Below, piece by piece: positions 25,207-34,015 of a stretch of DNA of 64,000 nt. Numbering within the stretch: position 1 is the first letter of the stretch; each line of letters starts with the position of its first letter. Where the stretch lies: contig NZ_JBHSMA010000017.1 in assembly GCF_042655385.1 (NCBI RefSeq), forward strand, positions 1 through 64,000, written 5' to 3'. Both the position numbers and the translations under genes were made by a program. The notes beneath the pieces were generated by a model. That model was not told the origin of the DNA, did no database searches, and saw only the letters and a list, made by a program, of their open reading frames with translations. The stretch is from Larkinella bovis (GTDB taxonomy: Bacteria > Bacteroidota > Bacteroidia > Cytophagales > Spirosomataceae).

Positions 25207-26232
25207 CTACCCCTTCCGGGATGGCGTCGGAACCATTCCCTGGTATTCACCCTTCAAAAACCGCAACGCCCGGTCTTCCGACCAGTAAACGTCCTTCGGA
25301 TGTCCGACGGGTGTAAAACCGCAATGGCCACCCTGCGCCGGAAATTCCATCCAGACGTTCGGCAGCCGACGCCCCAGTTCTTCGGGGAAACACTCCCGCG
25401 ACAAAAAAGGATCGTTTTTCGCGTTAACAATCAGGGTCGAAATCGCAATTTTATCCAGATACTGCAAGGCACTGCTTTGCTGGTAATAATCTTCGGCATC
25501 CCGGAACCCGTGCAGTCTGGCGGTGAACAGGTTATCAAACTCCCGCAAAGTTCGTACTTTTTGCAATCCTTCCGTATGAATTGTGCCCGGCATTAAGGCC
25601 GCTTTCGTAAAAACTTTTCGCTTCAGGGTCCGGTTAAACCGCTTGTTGTAAATCTGACTGTCCCAGGCTTCCAGTCGCCGGGCCGCTGTAGTCAGGTGCA
25701 ACGGTACCGAAAACACCACCGCTTTCTCAATCGCCGGATGAATGGCCTCGCCCTGTTCGCCCAGAAATTTCAGCGTAATGTTGCCGCCCGCGCTGAAGCC
25801 CATCAGGTTAATATGCCGATAGCCTTTCTGCAGGGCATAATTGATCACCAGTTGCAAATCCGTTGTTTCGCCGAGGTGATAAAACCGTACCTGCCGGTTC
25901 ATTTCACCGCTGCAACTCCGGTAATGCCAGGCCAGGCAATCAAAGCCGTTGGCCGTCAGGTGCCGCACCATACCGGCCAGATACTGCCGCCGGGAATCGC
26001 CTTCCAACCCGTGGGAGAGAATCGTTAAGCCGGAAGAGGAAGGCGCTGCACCACCATGTTTACCTTCTGAAAAACTCCAGTCCAGATCCAGAAAATCATC
26101 ATCCGGGGTATCAATGCGCTCCCGGACATACGGCACCTCTACTTTTCGGAATAAAGCCGGAATGATGGTTTGCAAATGGCCGTTCCACAAATGAGCAGGG
26201 GAACGGTAGTCCGACGGAGAAAGCAACGGCAT
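25207..26232 (-). CDS. yheT: YheT-family alpha/beta-hydrolase (carboxylesterase)
   Basis: The 341-residue cytoplasmic protein matches the YheT/ABHD1-3 hydrolase family. It opens with the family-typical SPAHLWNGHLQTIIPALFR. The oxyanion region is LTILSHGLEGDSRRQYLAGM, the nucleophile elbow is LMGFSAGGNITLKFLGE (GFSAG, near residue 149), and the acid and His lie in NAKNDPFLS and PAQGGHCGF. All three catalytic residues are present. Physiological substrates of the family are uncertain (short acyl esters in vitro). It lies ~95 bases upstream of the SerB-SerA gene in the same direction, so read-through is possible, but a separate promoter is as likely. Confidence 0.9.
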   Translation of the reverse strand: MPLLSPSDYRSPAHLWNGHLQTIIPALFRKVEVPYVRERIDTPDDDFLDLDWSFSEGKHGGAAPSSSGLTILSHGLEGDSRRQYLAGMVRHLTANGFDCLAWHYRSCSGEMNRQVRFYHLGETTDLQLVINYALQKGYRHINLMGFSAGGNITLKFLGEQGEAIHPAIEKAVVFSVPLHLTTAARRLEAWDSQIYNKRFNRTLKRKVFTKAALMPGTIHTEGLQKVRTLREFDNLFTARLHGFRDAEDYYQQSSALQYLDKIAISTLIVNAKNDPFLSRECFPEELGRRLPNVWMEFPAQGGHCGFTPVGHPKDVYWSEDRALRFLKGEYQGMVPTPSRKG

Positions 26233-26474
26233 AAACGTCTCAAATGAAGCACAAAAGTACGACGTTCAGCGGCAAAGGGAAAATTGATTTTCCCGGAAAG
26301 CAGACCGCCATCCGTCGGTCATGCCAATTTTCGGTAGTATTTCTGCAGGTGATTGTACTATTCCGACCATCCGTTCAGCTTATTTTACTGACCAATTAAA
26401 CCAAACCGTTATTTTTTGGTCCAAGTTTTGTTTTATTTGCGACGATTCATTCACCAATAAACCTTCAATTACCG

Positions 26475-27011
26475 ATGAAAAAGGGATTGTTATTCATTGT
26501 TGCGCTCCTGATCATGGCGACTTCCACGCTGGTTTCGGCGCAGAAAAGTCCACACTTGAAAGTTGAGAGTCCCGGCAAGAGTGTGAAAGTAGTTTACGGT
26601 CAGCCGTCCAAAAAGGGGCGGGTTATTTTTGGTCCGGACGGACTGGAAAAATACGGGAAGGTATGGCGTACGGGAGCCGACGAAGCCACCGAGATTACCT
26701 TCGCCAAAGATGTTGTGTTTGGCGGAAAACCGGTAAAAGCCGGAACGTACACCCTGTTTACCATTCCCGACGAAAAAGAATGGACGGTGATTCTGAATAG
26801 CAAACTGGGCCAATGGGGCGCTTATGACTACATTGATCCGGTAAAAGGAAAAGAATTGAAAAAACTAGACGTGGCCGAGTTCAAGGTTCCGGTCAAAACC
26901 AACGCCACACCGGTCGAAAAACTGACCATTACGCCAACCGAATCGGAGGTATCGATTGCCTGGGACCAGGCCGCCATCTCGATTCCCGTTAAACCGGCAG
27001 GTTCCAAGTGA
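26475..27011 (+). CDS. Secreted DUF2911 protein
   Basis: The 178-residue exported protein has a clear signal peptide (MKKGLLFIVALLIMATSTLV, cleaved near SAQ). The rest is DUF2911: VKVVYGQPSKKGRVIFGPDG, KVWRTGADEATEITFAKDVV, KAGTYTLFTIPDEKEWTVIL and a closing strand block ending SIAWDQAAISIPV. The family is a periplasmic beta-sandwich widespread in Bacteroidota, with no known activity. The gene is alone, divergent from yheT. An AT-rich upstream stretch with TTTATTTGCGACG (26432-26444) is a likely promoter. A 21-bp hairpin follows its stop. Confidence 0.85.
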   Translation: MKKGLLFIVALLIMATSTLVSAQKSPHLKVESPGKSVKVVYGQPSKKGRVIFGPDGLEKYGKVWRTGADEATEITFAKDVVFGGKPVKAGTYTLFTIPDEKEWTVILNSKLGQWGAYDYIDPVKGKELKKLDVAEFKVPVKTNATPVEKLTITPTESEVSIAWDQAAISIPVKPAGSK

Positions 27012-27061
27012 AGGAAATCCGCCGGAGCGATTCGCCGACGCACCTTGTAGGCCAATCAATA

Positions 27062-27112
27062 CCCCGGAAACACGACAGCCCGACCATTGGCCGGGCTGTC
27101 GTGTTTCCGGGG
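27062..27112 (+). terminator. 21-bp perfect stem-loop after the DUF2911 gene
   Basis: The arms 27062-27082 and 27092-27112 are exact reverse complements with a nine-base loop (ACCATTGGC). There is no T-run on either side, so it may act as an mRNA 3'-end protector or a processing site rather than a classical terminator. It lies 50 bases past the DUF2911 stop and directly abuts the second inverted repeat at 27115. Confidence 0.6.
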
Positions 27113-27114
27113 AG

Positions 27115-27179
27115 TGAGGAGTTAAGAATTAAGAGTTGGCAGACGCATTAACTCATCACTCTTAATTCTTAACTCCTCA
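27115..27179. repeat. Long intergenic inverted repeat (GTTAAGAATTAAGAGT type)
   Basis: The 22-base arms 27115-27136 and 27158-27179 are perfect reverse complements around a 21-base spacer. The arms are made of reiterated TTAAGA/GTTAAG words, and the spacer itself repeats TTAACTC. The right arm includes the stop codon of the minus-strand cytochrome gene. It shares its architecture, though not its sequence, with the repeats at 32145, 48305 and 55081. Confidence 0.85.
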
Positions 27180-29192
27180 AGGTTCATCCGCATTTTTGGC
27201 GGCTGCGGTTTTGCCGGGAGCCAGTGAATTGATCCAGGCGGCAATTTTCAGGGCATCGGCTTTCGGAACCTGCGGCATCGGCGGCATTTCGGTCGCGTAA
27301 TCCGGCCAGTTCTGCGGTTTTGGATTGTAGATCAGTTCCACAATTTTCTCGTTCGAATAGCCTTTTTTCGCCACATCGGCAAATGCCGGGCCGACCTGCC
27401 GTTTTTCGGCATTATGACAGGCTGAGCACGTATGGCGGTTCAGCAACGGTTTTACCTCTTCAAAGGTCGGTGCCTTGGCCACCAGTCCTCCGGTTTTGGC
27501 CGGTGTAGTCGCAGCGGTTTTCGCGCCGGTTTTTACCCCCGCTTTGGCCGGAGCGCCTTTTTTCGTCGGGGCGGTTTTCGGGGCCGCCGAGTTCGTGGTG
27601 CTGACGTCACTCATCGTCAGTTTGGTACCCTCCGGAATGTTGTTCAGCGTGTAATAGGCCGTCGGGTGTACCAGCGAATACGAGCCTTCCGCCGACCGAA
27701 CCCCATCCAACGTCAGGTTGTGGATGTAATACTGGCGCAGGTTTTCAACAATCACGCGGGCTTTCAGCCCATCCGCCGAAACCTTAACCCCTTTGATGGC
27801 GTGGGTTTCTTTGTTCACCGTCGGGCTGCCATAAACCGGGTGATACTTATAAATGAAGCTTTCGACCGAGTAGGATGCCAGATCTTCCGCCGATTTCTTG
27901 TCAACGGGCGTCGTGAATTCGACCTCAAAACCGTCCGGCATGGCCCGAACCGCCCGCATCTCGAACGGCATCTGGTTGTTCCAGGTCAGGCGCTGCAAGC
28001 CTTCGTCGGCCTCCCCCGCCGATCCCCAGCCCCGGTTGGTTTCGCCCACGAACAGCGAGCCATCTTTGGCCCACGCCATCCGCAGAACACCCGAGCGAAA
28101 ACCGCTGCGAAAATCGAACGACGCTCCCTGGAATTCGCCGTTCACTTTTTCCATGAACACGCGCGTAATTTTGCTCTGGCCCTGATCACCCACCAGCAAC
28201 TGCCCCTGGAAGGGACCGAATGAACCTTCCGGAATCTGAACGATTTCGGAGTTCGAAATGCCCTGAATGCCGTGCGGCAACCAAACCACCGGCAACTGGA
28301 TTTCCGGAAACTCCTTCTTCATTTCGAACAGGGTCACGAATTTTTCATCGATCACGTTTTCCGGTTTGATCGCCCGGCCCCGCTCATCACGGTTGTCGCG
28401 CGGATTGATCCGGGCGTAGAGTTGCTCCTGCGTCAGTTTGACCGGCGATTTCGGATCGGCGCTCCAGCGCAGACCCGCCGGGTGGCCCATAAAGGCCCCT
28501 TTTTTAACGTGCCAGACCCCGCCGGAACCGATCCAGTCTCCCTGGTTATCGGTATAAAACAATTCGCCGTCGATCATCCCCAAACCGCAGGGGGAGCGAA
28601 CACCCGTTGCCCAGGGTTCGATCTGACCGTCTTTGGTAATGTGCATGATCCAGCCGCGCCAGGGGACCCGGCTTTCGCCCGCCCACCATTTTTCGTCCCC
28701 AAACGCCACGTTGCCCGACACAAAATAGGAACCGTCGGGGGCGATTTTGGGGCCATAACTGTATTCGTGGTAATGCCCCGAAATCGGGAGGTTGGCGACG
28801 GTTTCCAGAATATCGGCTTTTCCGTCCTTGTTGGAATCGACCAGTTTGGTCAACTCTCCGCGCTGGGTGCAATACAAGGCCCCGTCTTTATAGGCCAGCC
28901 CCAATACTTCGTGCAGTCCCGAGGCAAACTTGCGGAAGAACGGCCGACGGCTGGTCGGGTTTTCCACAATCCACACATCGCCCCGGCGCGTTGCCACGCC
29001 CAGATCGCCATTCGGCAAAACGGCCAAACCGCCTACTTCCAGCAACGTTCCTTCGGGGGCCGATACTTTCAGAATTTTATAAAAATCTTCTTCCTTGGGC
29101 GATTCCTGCGCCCAACCCACCGAACAAAGCGTTGCTGACAGCAAAGCGCCCACAACCGTCCGGCGGAAAATAGATGGATACATTCGTTTCAT
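27177..29192 (-). CDS. Secreted beta-propeller protein fused to cytochrome c
   Basis: The 671-residue exported protein has three parts. After a signal peptide (ending GWAQ, ~residue 29) comes a six-bladed NHL/soluble-glucose-dehydrogenase-like propeller (residues ~40-440; VGGLAVLPNGDLGVATRRGD, GHYHEYSYGPKIAPDGSYFV, WATGVRSPCGLGMIDGEL, LLVGDQGQSKITRVF). A strand-rich domain follows (~440-530), then a low-complexity Ala/Lys/Thr/Pro linker (~545-575). The C-terminal heme domain has CSACH near residue 590, QVGPAF after it, and MPPMPQV as the axial Met region. It is probably a redox protein acting on a sugar or passing electrons from one; PQQ is possible but not shown. It starts five bases after the DUF1080/PA14-like gene, so the two are certainly one operon. 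Confidence 0.85.
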   Translation of the reverse strand: MKRMYPSIFRRTVVGALLSATLCSVGWAQESPKEEDFYKILKVSAPEGTLLEVGGLAVLPNGDLGVATRRGDVWIVENPTSRRPFFRKFASGLHEVLGLAYKDGALYCTQRGELTKLVDSNKDGKADILETVANLPISGHYHEYSYGPKIAPDGSYFVSGNVAFGDEKWWAGESRVPWRGWIMHITKDGQIEPWATGVRSPCGLGMIDGELFYTDNQGDWIGSGGVWHVKKGAFMGHPAGLRWSADPKSPVKLTQEQLYARINPRDNRDERGRAIKPENVIDEKFVTLFEMKKEFPEIQLPVVWLPHGIQGISNSEIVQIPEGSFGPFQGQLLVGDQGQSKITRVFMEKVNGEFQGASFDFRSGFRSGVLRMAWAKDGSLFVGETNRGWGSAGEADEGLQRLTWNNQMPFEMRAVRAMPDGFEVEFTTPVDKKSAEDLASYSVESFIYKYHPVYGSPTVNKETHAIKGVKVSADGLKARVIVENLRQYYIHNLTLDGVRSAEGSYSLVHPTAYYTLNNIPEGTKLTMSDVSTTNSAAPKTAPTKKGAPAKAGVKTGAKTAATTPAKTGGLVAKAPTFEEVKPLLNRHTCSACHNAEKRQVGPAFADVAKKGYSNEKIVELIYNPKPQNWPDYATEMPPMPQVPKADALKIAAWINSLAPGKTAAAKNADEP

Positions 29193-29197
29193 AGGAT

Positions 29198-31054
29198 TTA
29201 AAACAAGATCGAATAACTCAATTTCCCCTTCACCGGCACGATCAGTTCCTGCCGGTCTCCAACTTTGCGAACGGTTGGCGTAGCGCCCCCGGCCTCATCG
29301 ATCCGAACGTAAAACGCTTTGCCATCCACGATGTACATACCGTTTTCCAACGGAGCAATGGTGCTGCCTTCGGCCAGCCGGGCGTACAGGTTATCGGACG
29401 GATTCTGAACCGTCAGTTCCCGCCGAACCCCCTGGCTGTTGTCGAGAACGCGAATCGCGTCGTTTACCGTAGCACCATAAACCTGATAGCGGAAGGTGGG
29501 CCGATCGTTTTCGTCCAGCACATAGCCTTTGGTTCGAAAACCGGTCCCCGTAGTGTCCATTACCCAGGCTGCCTGCGGAGACGACAGTTTGGCGACGCCC
29601 AAGACCGGTACGCCCATTCGCTGCACCATGCCCATCGGCCGTGACGATCCGTCGCCCCGGCTGTGCCACATCGGCGTCGAGTCCAGAAACTGACCCCGCC
29701 AGACCTGCACCAGCGCCCCATTGTCCATATCGTAGGTATAATGAACCTGTTCCGGGCTACCAACCGACACGGCATGCACCACCCGGAAAGTCCGGCCCTG
29801 CGCGTTGCGGTAACCGGGCAAATCCATAAAACTCCGCAAAATGGTATTGGACGGAGCATCGACCAGAATCGGGTCGGTCGGATCGCCATTCAGGCTGCTG
29901 CCCGCGTCGCTCATAATGTATTCCCGAATACCGGGGCCAGTCACCGCCAGTCCGATCGACGGTTTGGCCCAGTCTTCCATTTTCGCGTACAGCAACTCGA
30001 ACGGAACATCACCGGCGGGGAGCGTAATCGTGCCCCGTTGCCGGCGGTCGCCCGCTGCGATCACAACTTTATTGTTGATTTTCATCATGCCGCCACCGCC
30101 CGCAGCGCCCAGATTGAACGCATAGTCACCGGCTTCTTTCACGCGCAGCGTCCCCGTGTACCGAATCAGAAAATCGTTCGGAATCCGGGTCACATTGGCC
30201 GTCAGCATGACCGCTGACCCTTCGGCCTCCGGCGGTAACTTACTGAAATCCGGTTCTTTATCGAAGCGACCTTTGTACACCCGGTACTTCAGGTTCATCA
30301 GTTCCGGGCGTGGTTTGTCGTAGTTCTTAATTACAATATTCCGGATGGCCACCGGCCCGTGGTCGCCCTGAATCCGGAGCGGTCCCACGGCCACCTCGTT
30401 GTTGCCCATGGCTCCGCGCGTCGGCCCCGAGAGTTCCACGTTTTCGTGAATTGCCACCCCGTTCAGCTCGATGAGCAGCATCCGGGCGTTCTCAATTTTC
30501 TTCCCGCTGGCGTCGAAACGCGGAGCCTGAAACGATATTTTCAGGTGTTGCCATAAACCGGGTGCCCGGCTGGCATTCTGACGGGGCGGGTGGCCTTCGT
30601 AGCCTTTCTGCCCGTTCGGCCGGCTTTCGTCCCAGCGTTCGTAAATACCGCCATTGTCACCCGCTTTGGGGTTTTTAACGCCCCAGCTATCGAGCAACTG
30701 AATTTCGTAGCGTCCCTGTAAATAGACGCCCGAGTTCGATCCTTTCGCGATTAAAAAGTCCAGATCCAGATCGACATCGCCGTGCTGGAAGTTCGAAACC
30801 AGGTCAATATTCCCGTCTTTCGCGGGCAGGTTGGCCAGCACACCGGTTCCCGGCACACTCTTCAGGACGTTGTTCTGGTTGAGATCAGCCGAAACGTCAC
30901 TGACAATGCGCCAGTTGTTTCCGGGTTTTTGAAAGGCACTTAAATCGTTGAGCGGAAGAGCCGTCGGCTGATCAGTTTTAGGCTGGGCCATCGCCAGTCC
31001 GGCCGTAAACACCCATCCGACACCCATCACCAAACGGGCGAACATTGTGTTCAT
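29198..31054 (-). CDS. Secreted DUF1080 (3-keto-glycoside hydrolase) plus PA14-like protein
   Basis: The 618-residue protein starts with a signal peptide (ending GLAMAQ). Residues ~35-250 are a DUF1080 jelly-roll: NFQHGDVDLDLDFLIAKGSN, SGVYLQGRYEIQLLDSWG, GGIYERWD, PGLWQHLKISFQAPRFD, GPLRIQGDHGPVAIRNIVI. DUF1080 members cleave 3-keto-disaccharides. Residues ~255-385 look like a PA14-type beta-barrel (LIRYTGTLRVKEAGDYAFNL, GGGGMMKINNKVVIAAGD, PAGDVPFELLYAKM), usually carbohydrate-binding. The remaining ~230 residues form an unassigned beta-rich domain (YTYDMDNGALVQVWRGQFLD). It is the first gene of a two-gene operon with the propeller-cytochrome c. Function by family: periplasmic cleavage of oxidised glycosides. 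Confidence 0.85.
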   Translation of the reverse strand: MNTMFARLVMGVGWVFTAGLAMAQPKTDQPTALPLNDLSAFQKPGNNWRIVSDVSADLNQNNVLKSVPGTGVLANLPAKDGNIDLVSNFQHGDVDLDLDFLIAKGSNSGVYLQGRYEIQLLDSWGVKNPKAGDNGGIYERWDESRPNGQKGYEGHPPRQNASRAPGLWQHLKISFQAPRFDASGKKIENARMLLIELNGVAIHENVELSGPTRGAMGNNEVAVGPLRIQGDHGPVAIRNIVIKNYDKPRPELMNLKYRVYKGRFDKEPDFSKLPPEAEGSAVMLTANVTRIPNDFLIRYTGTLRVKEAGDYAFNLGAAGGGGMMKINNKVVIAAGDRRQRGTITLPAGDVPFELLYAKMEDWAKPSIGLAVTGPGIREYIMSDAGSSLNGDPTDPILVDAPSNTILRSFMDLPGYRNAQGRTFRVVHAVSVGSPEQVHYTYDMDNGALVQVWRGQFLDSTPMWHSRGDGSSRPMGMVQRMGVPVLGVAKLSSPQAAWVMDTTGTGFRTKGYVLDENDRPTFRYQVYGATVNDAIRVLDNSQGVRRELTVQNPSDNLYARLAEGSTIAPLENGMYIVDGKAFYVRIDEAGGATPTVRKVGDRQELIVPVKGKLSYSILF

Positions 31055-31275
31055 GAGGATAAAAAATAGAAGGTTTGATTTTAAGCCTGAAAGTTACCTC
31101 TTTTTTAAATTTTTTTATAAAATAGATTCACTTCCACCCGTAAATGTACTATTTCGACATCAAATTCGAGAAATCCAAGAATGGATACGATCGGGCCTGC
31201 TGCCTGAAAGCAGGGAGAAAACGGTGTCTGAAAAAAACCGGGTTCCTAACAGACGCACTGCGTTGACATTTCGGC

Positions 31276-31283
31276 TATCTTTG
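31276..31283 (+). promoter_or_regulatory. Bacteroidota -7 promoter box (TATCTTTG)
   Basis: This is a perfect TAnnTTTG element 50 bases upstream of the ATG at 31334. TTGACA lies just upstream at 31263-31268, too near to be the partner box by the usual spacing. Confidence 0.6.
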
Positions 31284-31333
31284 ACGCCGGTATTTTCGTG
31301 CAAATCATTGTTCACACAATCCTATTTTTACGA

Positions 31334-32125
31334 ATGAAAAAACGTTTCTTAGCCCTTACCTTGTTTCTGGGAATCGCGCAATTGGCTCTTGCTCAGGAAA
31401 AACGCCAGCAAAATCCGGAATCGTCGGAGATCTGGGAACCGGTGCCGCGCGTGGTAACGCCCGGCGTTTTGTCGCCCAATACAGCCTCCGGTACCACTGC
31501 TCCTTCCGACGCCATCGTTCTGTTCGACGGCAAAGACGGCAGCCAATGGGTATCCGTGAAAGGCTACAGCCCCGAAGCCTGGGGTGGTGTTACCGCCGGT
31601 ACCAACCCCTGGCCCGTTCGGGATGGGGCAATGTTCTCGGCCAAAGGAGCATCGATCCGGACCAAGCAGGAATTCCAGGATTTCCAGCTTCATCTTGAGT
31701 TCCGGGCTCCCGACAAAGTGGAAGGAAACGGCCAGGGCCGGGGCAATAGCGGTATTTTCCTGCAGGGACGCTACGAGTTGCAGGTTCTGGATGGCTATAA
31801 CAACCCGACCTATTCCAACGGGATGGTGGGTTCGATCTACAAACAGGCCATTCCGCTGGTGAACCCCAGCCGCAAACCGGGCGAATGGCAGACCTACGAC
31901 ATTATCTACTACGCGCCGAAATTCAACAAGGACGGCATGATGTCGGAAATGGGCAAGGTAACGGTTTTACTGAACGGCGTGCTGATCCTGTACGATTTCC
32001 ACATCAAAGGAACGACGGAGTACATTGGTTATCCGAAAGTACAACCGCACGGCAAAGGCCCCCTGTTGTTACAGGATCATGGCAACCCGGTCGGTTTCCG
32101 TAATATCTGGATTCGGGAGCTGTAA
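31334..32125 (+). CDS. Secreted single-domain DUF1080 protein (3-keto-glycoside hydrolase family)
   Basis: The 263-residue protein begins MKKRFLALTLFLGIAQLALA, a clean signal peptide; twelve further in-frame upstream codons are ignored. Residues ~60-263 form the DUF1080 domain: AIVLFDGKDGSQWVSVKG, PWPVRDGAMFSAKGASIRTK, FQLHLEFRAP, NSGIFLQGRYELQVLDGYNN, MVGSIYKQAIPLVN, PGEWQTYDIIYYAPKFN, GPLLLQDHGNPVGFRNIWIR. The acidic and aromatic residues of the family pocket look intact. It is divergent from the 29198 operon and alone in its transcript, ending in the long hairpin at 32145. Confidence 0.85.
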   Translation: MKKRFLALTLFLGIAQLALAQEKRQQNPESSEIWEPVPRVVTPGVLSPNTASGTTAPSDAIVLFDGKDGSQWVSVKGYSPEAWGGVTAGTNPWPVRDGAMFSAKGASIRTKQEFQDFQLHLEFRAPDKVEGNGQGRGNSGIFLQGRYELQVLDGYNNPTYSNGMVGSIYKQAIPLVNPSRKPGEWQTYDIIYYAPKFNKDGMMSEMGKVTVLLNGVLILYDFHIKGTTEYIGYPKVQPHGKGPLLLQDHGNPVGFRNIWIREL

Positions 32126-32144
32126 GGTTTGCGCGCCTGATTCA

Positions 32145-32243
32145 GGGGTTGTTTCGCGGAGTTACGCGGAGAGTAGCAGAGTTGATCAGAGTTTTTCTCT
32201 GCGCAACTCCAGGAAACTCCGCGTAACTCCGCGAAATAACCCT
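32145..32243 (+). repeat. Long inverted repeat with T-run (TTTCGCGGAGTTACGCGGAG type)
   Basis: Arms 32145-32171 and 32217-32243 pair over 27 positions, with 20 consecutive perfect pairs and two G-U pairs. The arms are tandem copies of CGCGGAGTTA-like words. The 45-base spacer holds a smaller stem (GCAGAG with CTCTGC). TTTTTTTT follows at 32243-32250, so in the plus direction it also works as the terminator of the DUF1080 gene. Confidence 0.85.
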
Positions 32244-32272
32244 TTTTTTTCGGCCTGTACCGGTCACTCGTT

Positions 32273-32280
32273 TATATTGC
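32273..32280 (+). promoter_or_regulatory. Probable -7 promoter box (TATATTGC)
   Basis: TATATTGCG resembles TAnnTTTG and lies 20 bases before the ATG of the ChaN-like gene. Confidence 0.4.
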
Positions 32281-32299
32281 GTCTTCCTAAAGACTTCCC

Positions 32300-33169
32300 A
32301 TGAGATACCTGCTCTCGTTTGCCATCCTCTGTTTCGCCTTCACCCGTGATAAACCGGCGTATCAGTTTTACAATCAGAAACTAAAAGCCGTCGATTATCA
32401 AAAAGTATTAAAAGAAGCCGAAGAAGCTGACGTTGTTTTTTTCGGAGAGCTACATAATAATCCGATCTGTCACTGGCTGGAATTGCAGCTAACCAAGGAT
32501 TTATACGCCAGCCGTAAGGATCAGTTGATGCTGGGGGCCGAAATGTTCGAAGCCGATAACCAGACGGCGCTCTCTGACTATGTCTCCGGAAAAACGACCG
32601 ACAAGGAATTTCCGAAACAGGCCCGGCTGTGGAATAACTATAAAACTGATTACCGCCCGCTGGTTGACTTCGCGCGCGAGCACAAACTGACGTTTATTGC
32701 CACGAATGTCCCCCGCCGGTACGCCAGCGCCGTTGCCCGGCACGGTCTGGCGTCGCTGGATACGGTTCCGACGGCGCAGAAAGCCTGGATAGCCCCCCTC
32801 CCGCTAACTGTTGATCTGACCTTGCCCGGCTACAAGGCCATGCTCGATATGATGCACAGCGGCAATTCAAAACCCGATTCCGAACAGGCGGCCAACTTTG
32901 CCCGCGCCCAGGCGATCAAAGATGCCACGATGGCGTATTTTATCCTGCAAAACCGCAAACCCGGCACGACGTTCCTGCACTACAACGGGTCTTATCACTC
33001 CAACAACTTTGAAGGAATTATCTGGTATTTGCGCCAGAAACAGCCGGATTTAAAGATTGTAACCATTGCCTCCGTTGAGGTACCGGATGTAGCCAAGCCG
33101 GACAAAGCCAACCAGAACCTGGCGAATTTCATTCTGCACATTCCGACGGATATGACCAAGACGTATTGA
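32300..33169 (+). CDS. ChaN-family (heme-binding/uptake-like) protein
   Basis: This 289-residue protein is of the ChaN/Tiki-like family (PF04187), periplasmic proteins known to bind heme in Campylobacter and linked to iron uptake. The motif VVFFGELHNNPICHWLELQL (the GE-H signature, residues ~47-66) is unmistakable. LMLGAEMFEADNQTALSDYV, FIATNVPRRYASAVAR and a late GTTFLHYNGSYHSNNFEGI give the second conserved His region. The N-terminus MRYLLSFAILCFAFT is a short export signal with no clear lipobox. It converges on the ECF sigma gene, whose stop is five bases away. Heme binding is family knowledge, not shown here. Confidence 0.85.
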   Translation: MRYLLSFAILCFAFTRDKPAYQFYNQKLKAVDYQKVLKEAEEADVVFFGELHNNPICHWLELQLTKDLYASRKDQLMLGAEMFEADNQTALSDYVSGKTTDKEFPKQARLWNNYKTDYRPLVDFAREHKLTFIATNVPRRYASAVARHGLASLDTVPTAQKAWIAPLPLTVDLTLPGYKAMLDMMHSGNSKPDSEQAANFARAQAIKDATMAYFILQNRKPGTTFLHYNGSYHSNNFEGIIWYLRQKQPDLKIVTIASVEVPDVAKPDKANQNLANFILHIPTDMTKTY

Positions 33170-33174
33170 GTCTA

Positions 33175-33777
33175 TCACCCCTGCGCAACCAATATCAGCA
33201 GCAGCACAAAACTGTAATCCCGCAATTGGGCACGCAGGAGTTTGAGAGCTTTCGAAAGGTGGTATTCAACGGCTTTGTCGGTCAGGGCGAGCCGTTCCGA
33301 AATTTCGGGGATGGTCTGTCCTTCAAACCGGCTCAACCGAAAGACTTCTTGCGTTTTGGCGGGTAGTTTTAACAATTCGGTTTCGATGGTTCCGACCAGG
33401 TCATGGTAGGCCAGTTGCTCTTCCGTGGATTCGTCCACCTGTGAACCAAAGGTCTGTTGGTATTGCTGGAATTTTTCGTGGACAATCTGCCGCTTGATGT
33501 AATCGATTACCGAATATTTCAAGGCACTGAATAAGTAAAAATCCGCCCGACGCACCGCCAGTGATGCCCGCTTTTGCCAGAGTTGGACAAATAAATCCTG
33601 AACCAGCTCCTCGGCAATTTCCTGCGATTTGGTTTTTTGTAAAGCAACCCGATACAGAGCGTACCAATAGCGTTCGTACAGCTCCGCCAGCGCCAGCCGA
33701 TTTCCCTCCGACAAAGCCTTCAGGATCAGCTCATCATCCAACTCTTTCAGTGATGAAAGTCGCACTTCTTCCGTCAT
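33175..33777 (-). CDS. ECF RNA polymerase sigma-70 factor
   Basis: This 200-residue extracytoplasmic-function sigma factor would recruit RNA polymerase to the PUL promoter. Region 2 is visible in LALAELYERYWYALYRVAL and EIAEELVQDLFVQLWQKR (the -10 binding helix), and region 4 in LPAKTQEVFRLSRFEGQTI and EISERLALTDKAVEYHLSKA. A hydrophobic C-terminal tail (SFVLLLILVA) is typical of Bacteroidota members and may touch the membrane or its anti-sigma. It is transcribed away from the fecR gene at 34016, which encodes its presumed anti-sigma partner; the two share a 240-base divergent promoter region. Confidence 0.92.
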   Translation of the reverse strand: MTEEVRLSSLKELDDELILKALSEGNRLALAELYERYWYALYRVALQKTKSQEIAEELVQDLFVQLWQKRASLAVRRADFYLFSALKYSVIDYIKRQIVHEKFQQYQQTFGSQVDESTEEQLAYHDLVGTIETELLKLPAKTQEVFRLSRFEGQTIPEISERLALTDKAVEYHLSKALKLLRAQLRDYSFVLLLILVAQG

Positions 33778-34015
33778 TTGTCACCGGGCCTCAAATAATG
33801 AACACCAAATTACAATTTTTTTACAAAATAGTGCCACAAGACGCGCTCTGAACCCCGTTCTGATCCAGAAACGCCTAACTTATTAATTGAACAAAACGAA
33901 TAACATTCGGCAAGATAAACGCTATTTATATAAACATTTCATGGTTTCATAAAAACATTTAGGGCAATCAAGGGGCTTGATCGACTTCTCTACCAAAGGA
34001 ACCGGTCAACTGCCG

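Noticed and set aside
31263..31268. TTGACA upstream of the DUF1080 gene as a -35 box
   Set aside because: It is only seven bases before the TAnnTTTG box, and Bacteroidota promoters do not use the enterobacterial -35 consensus.
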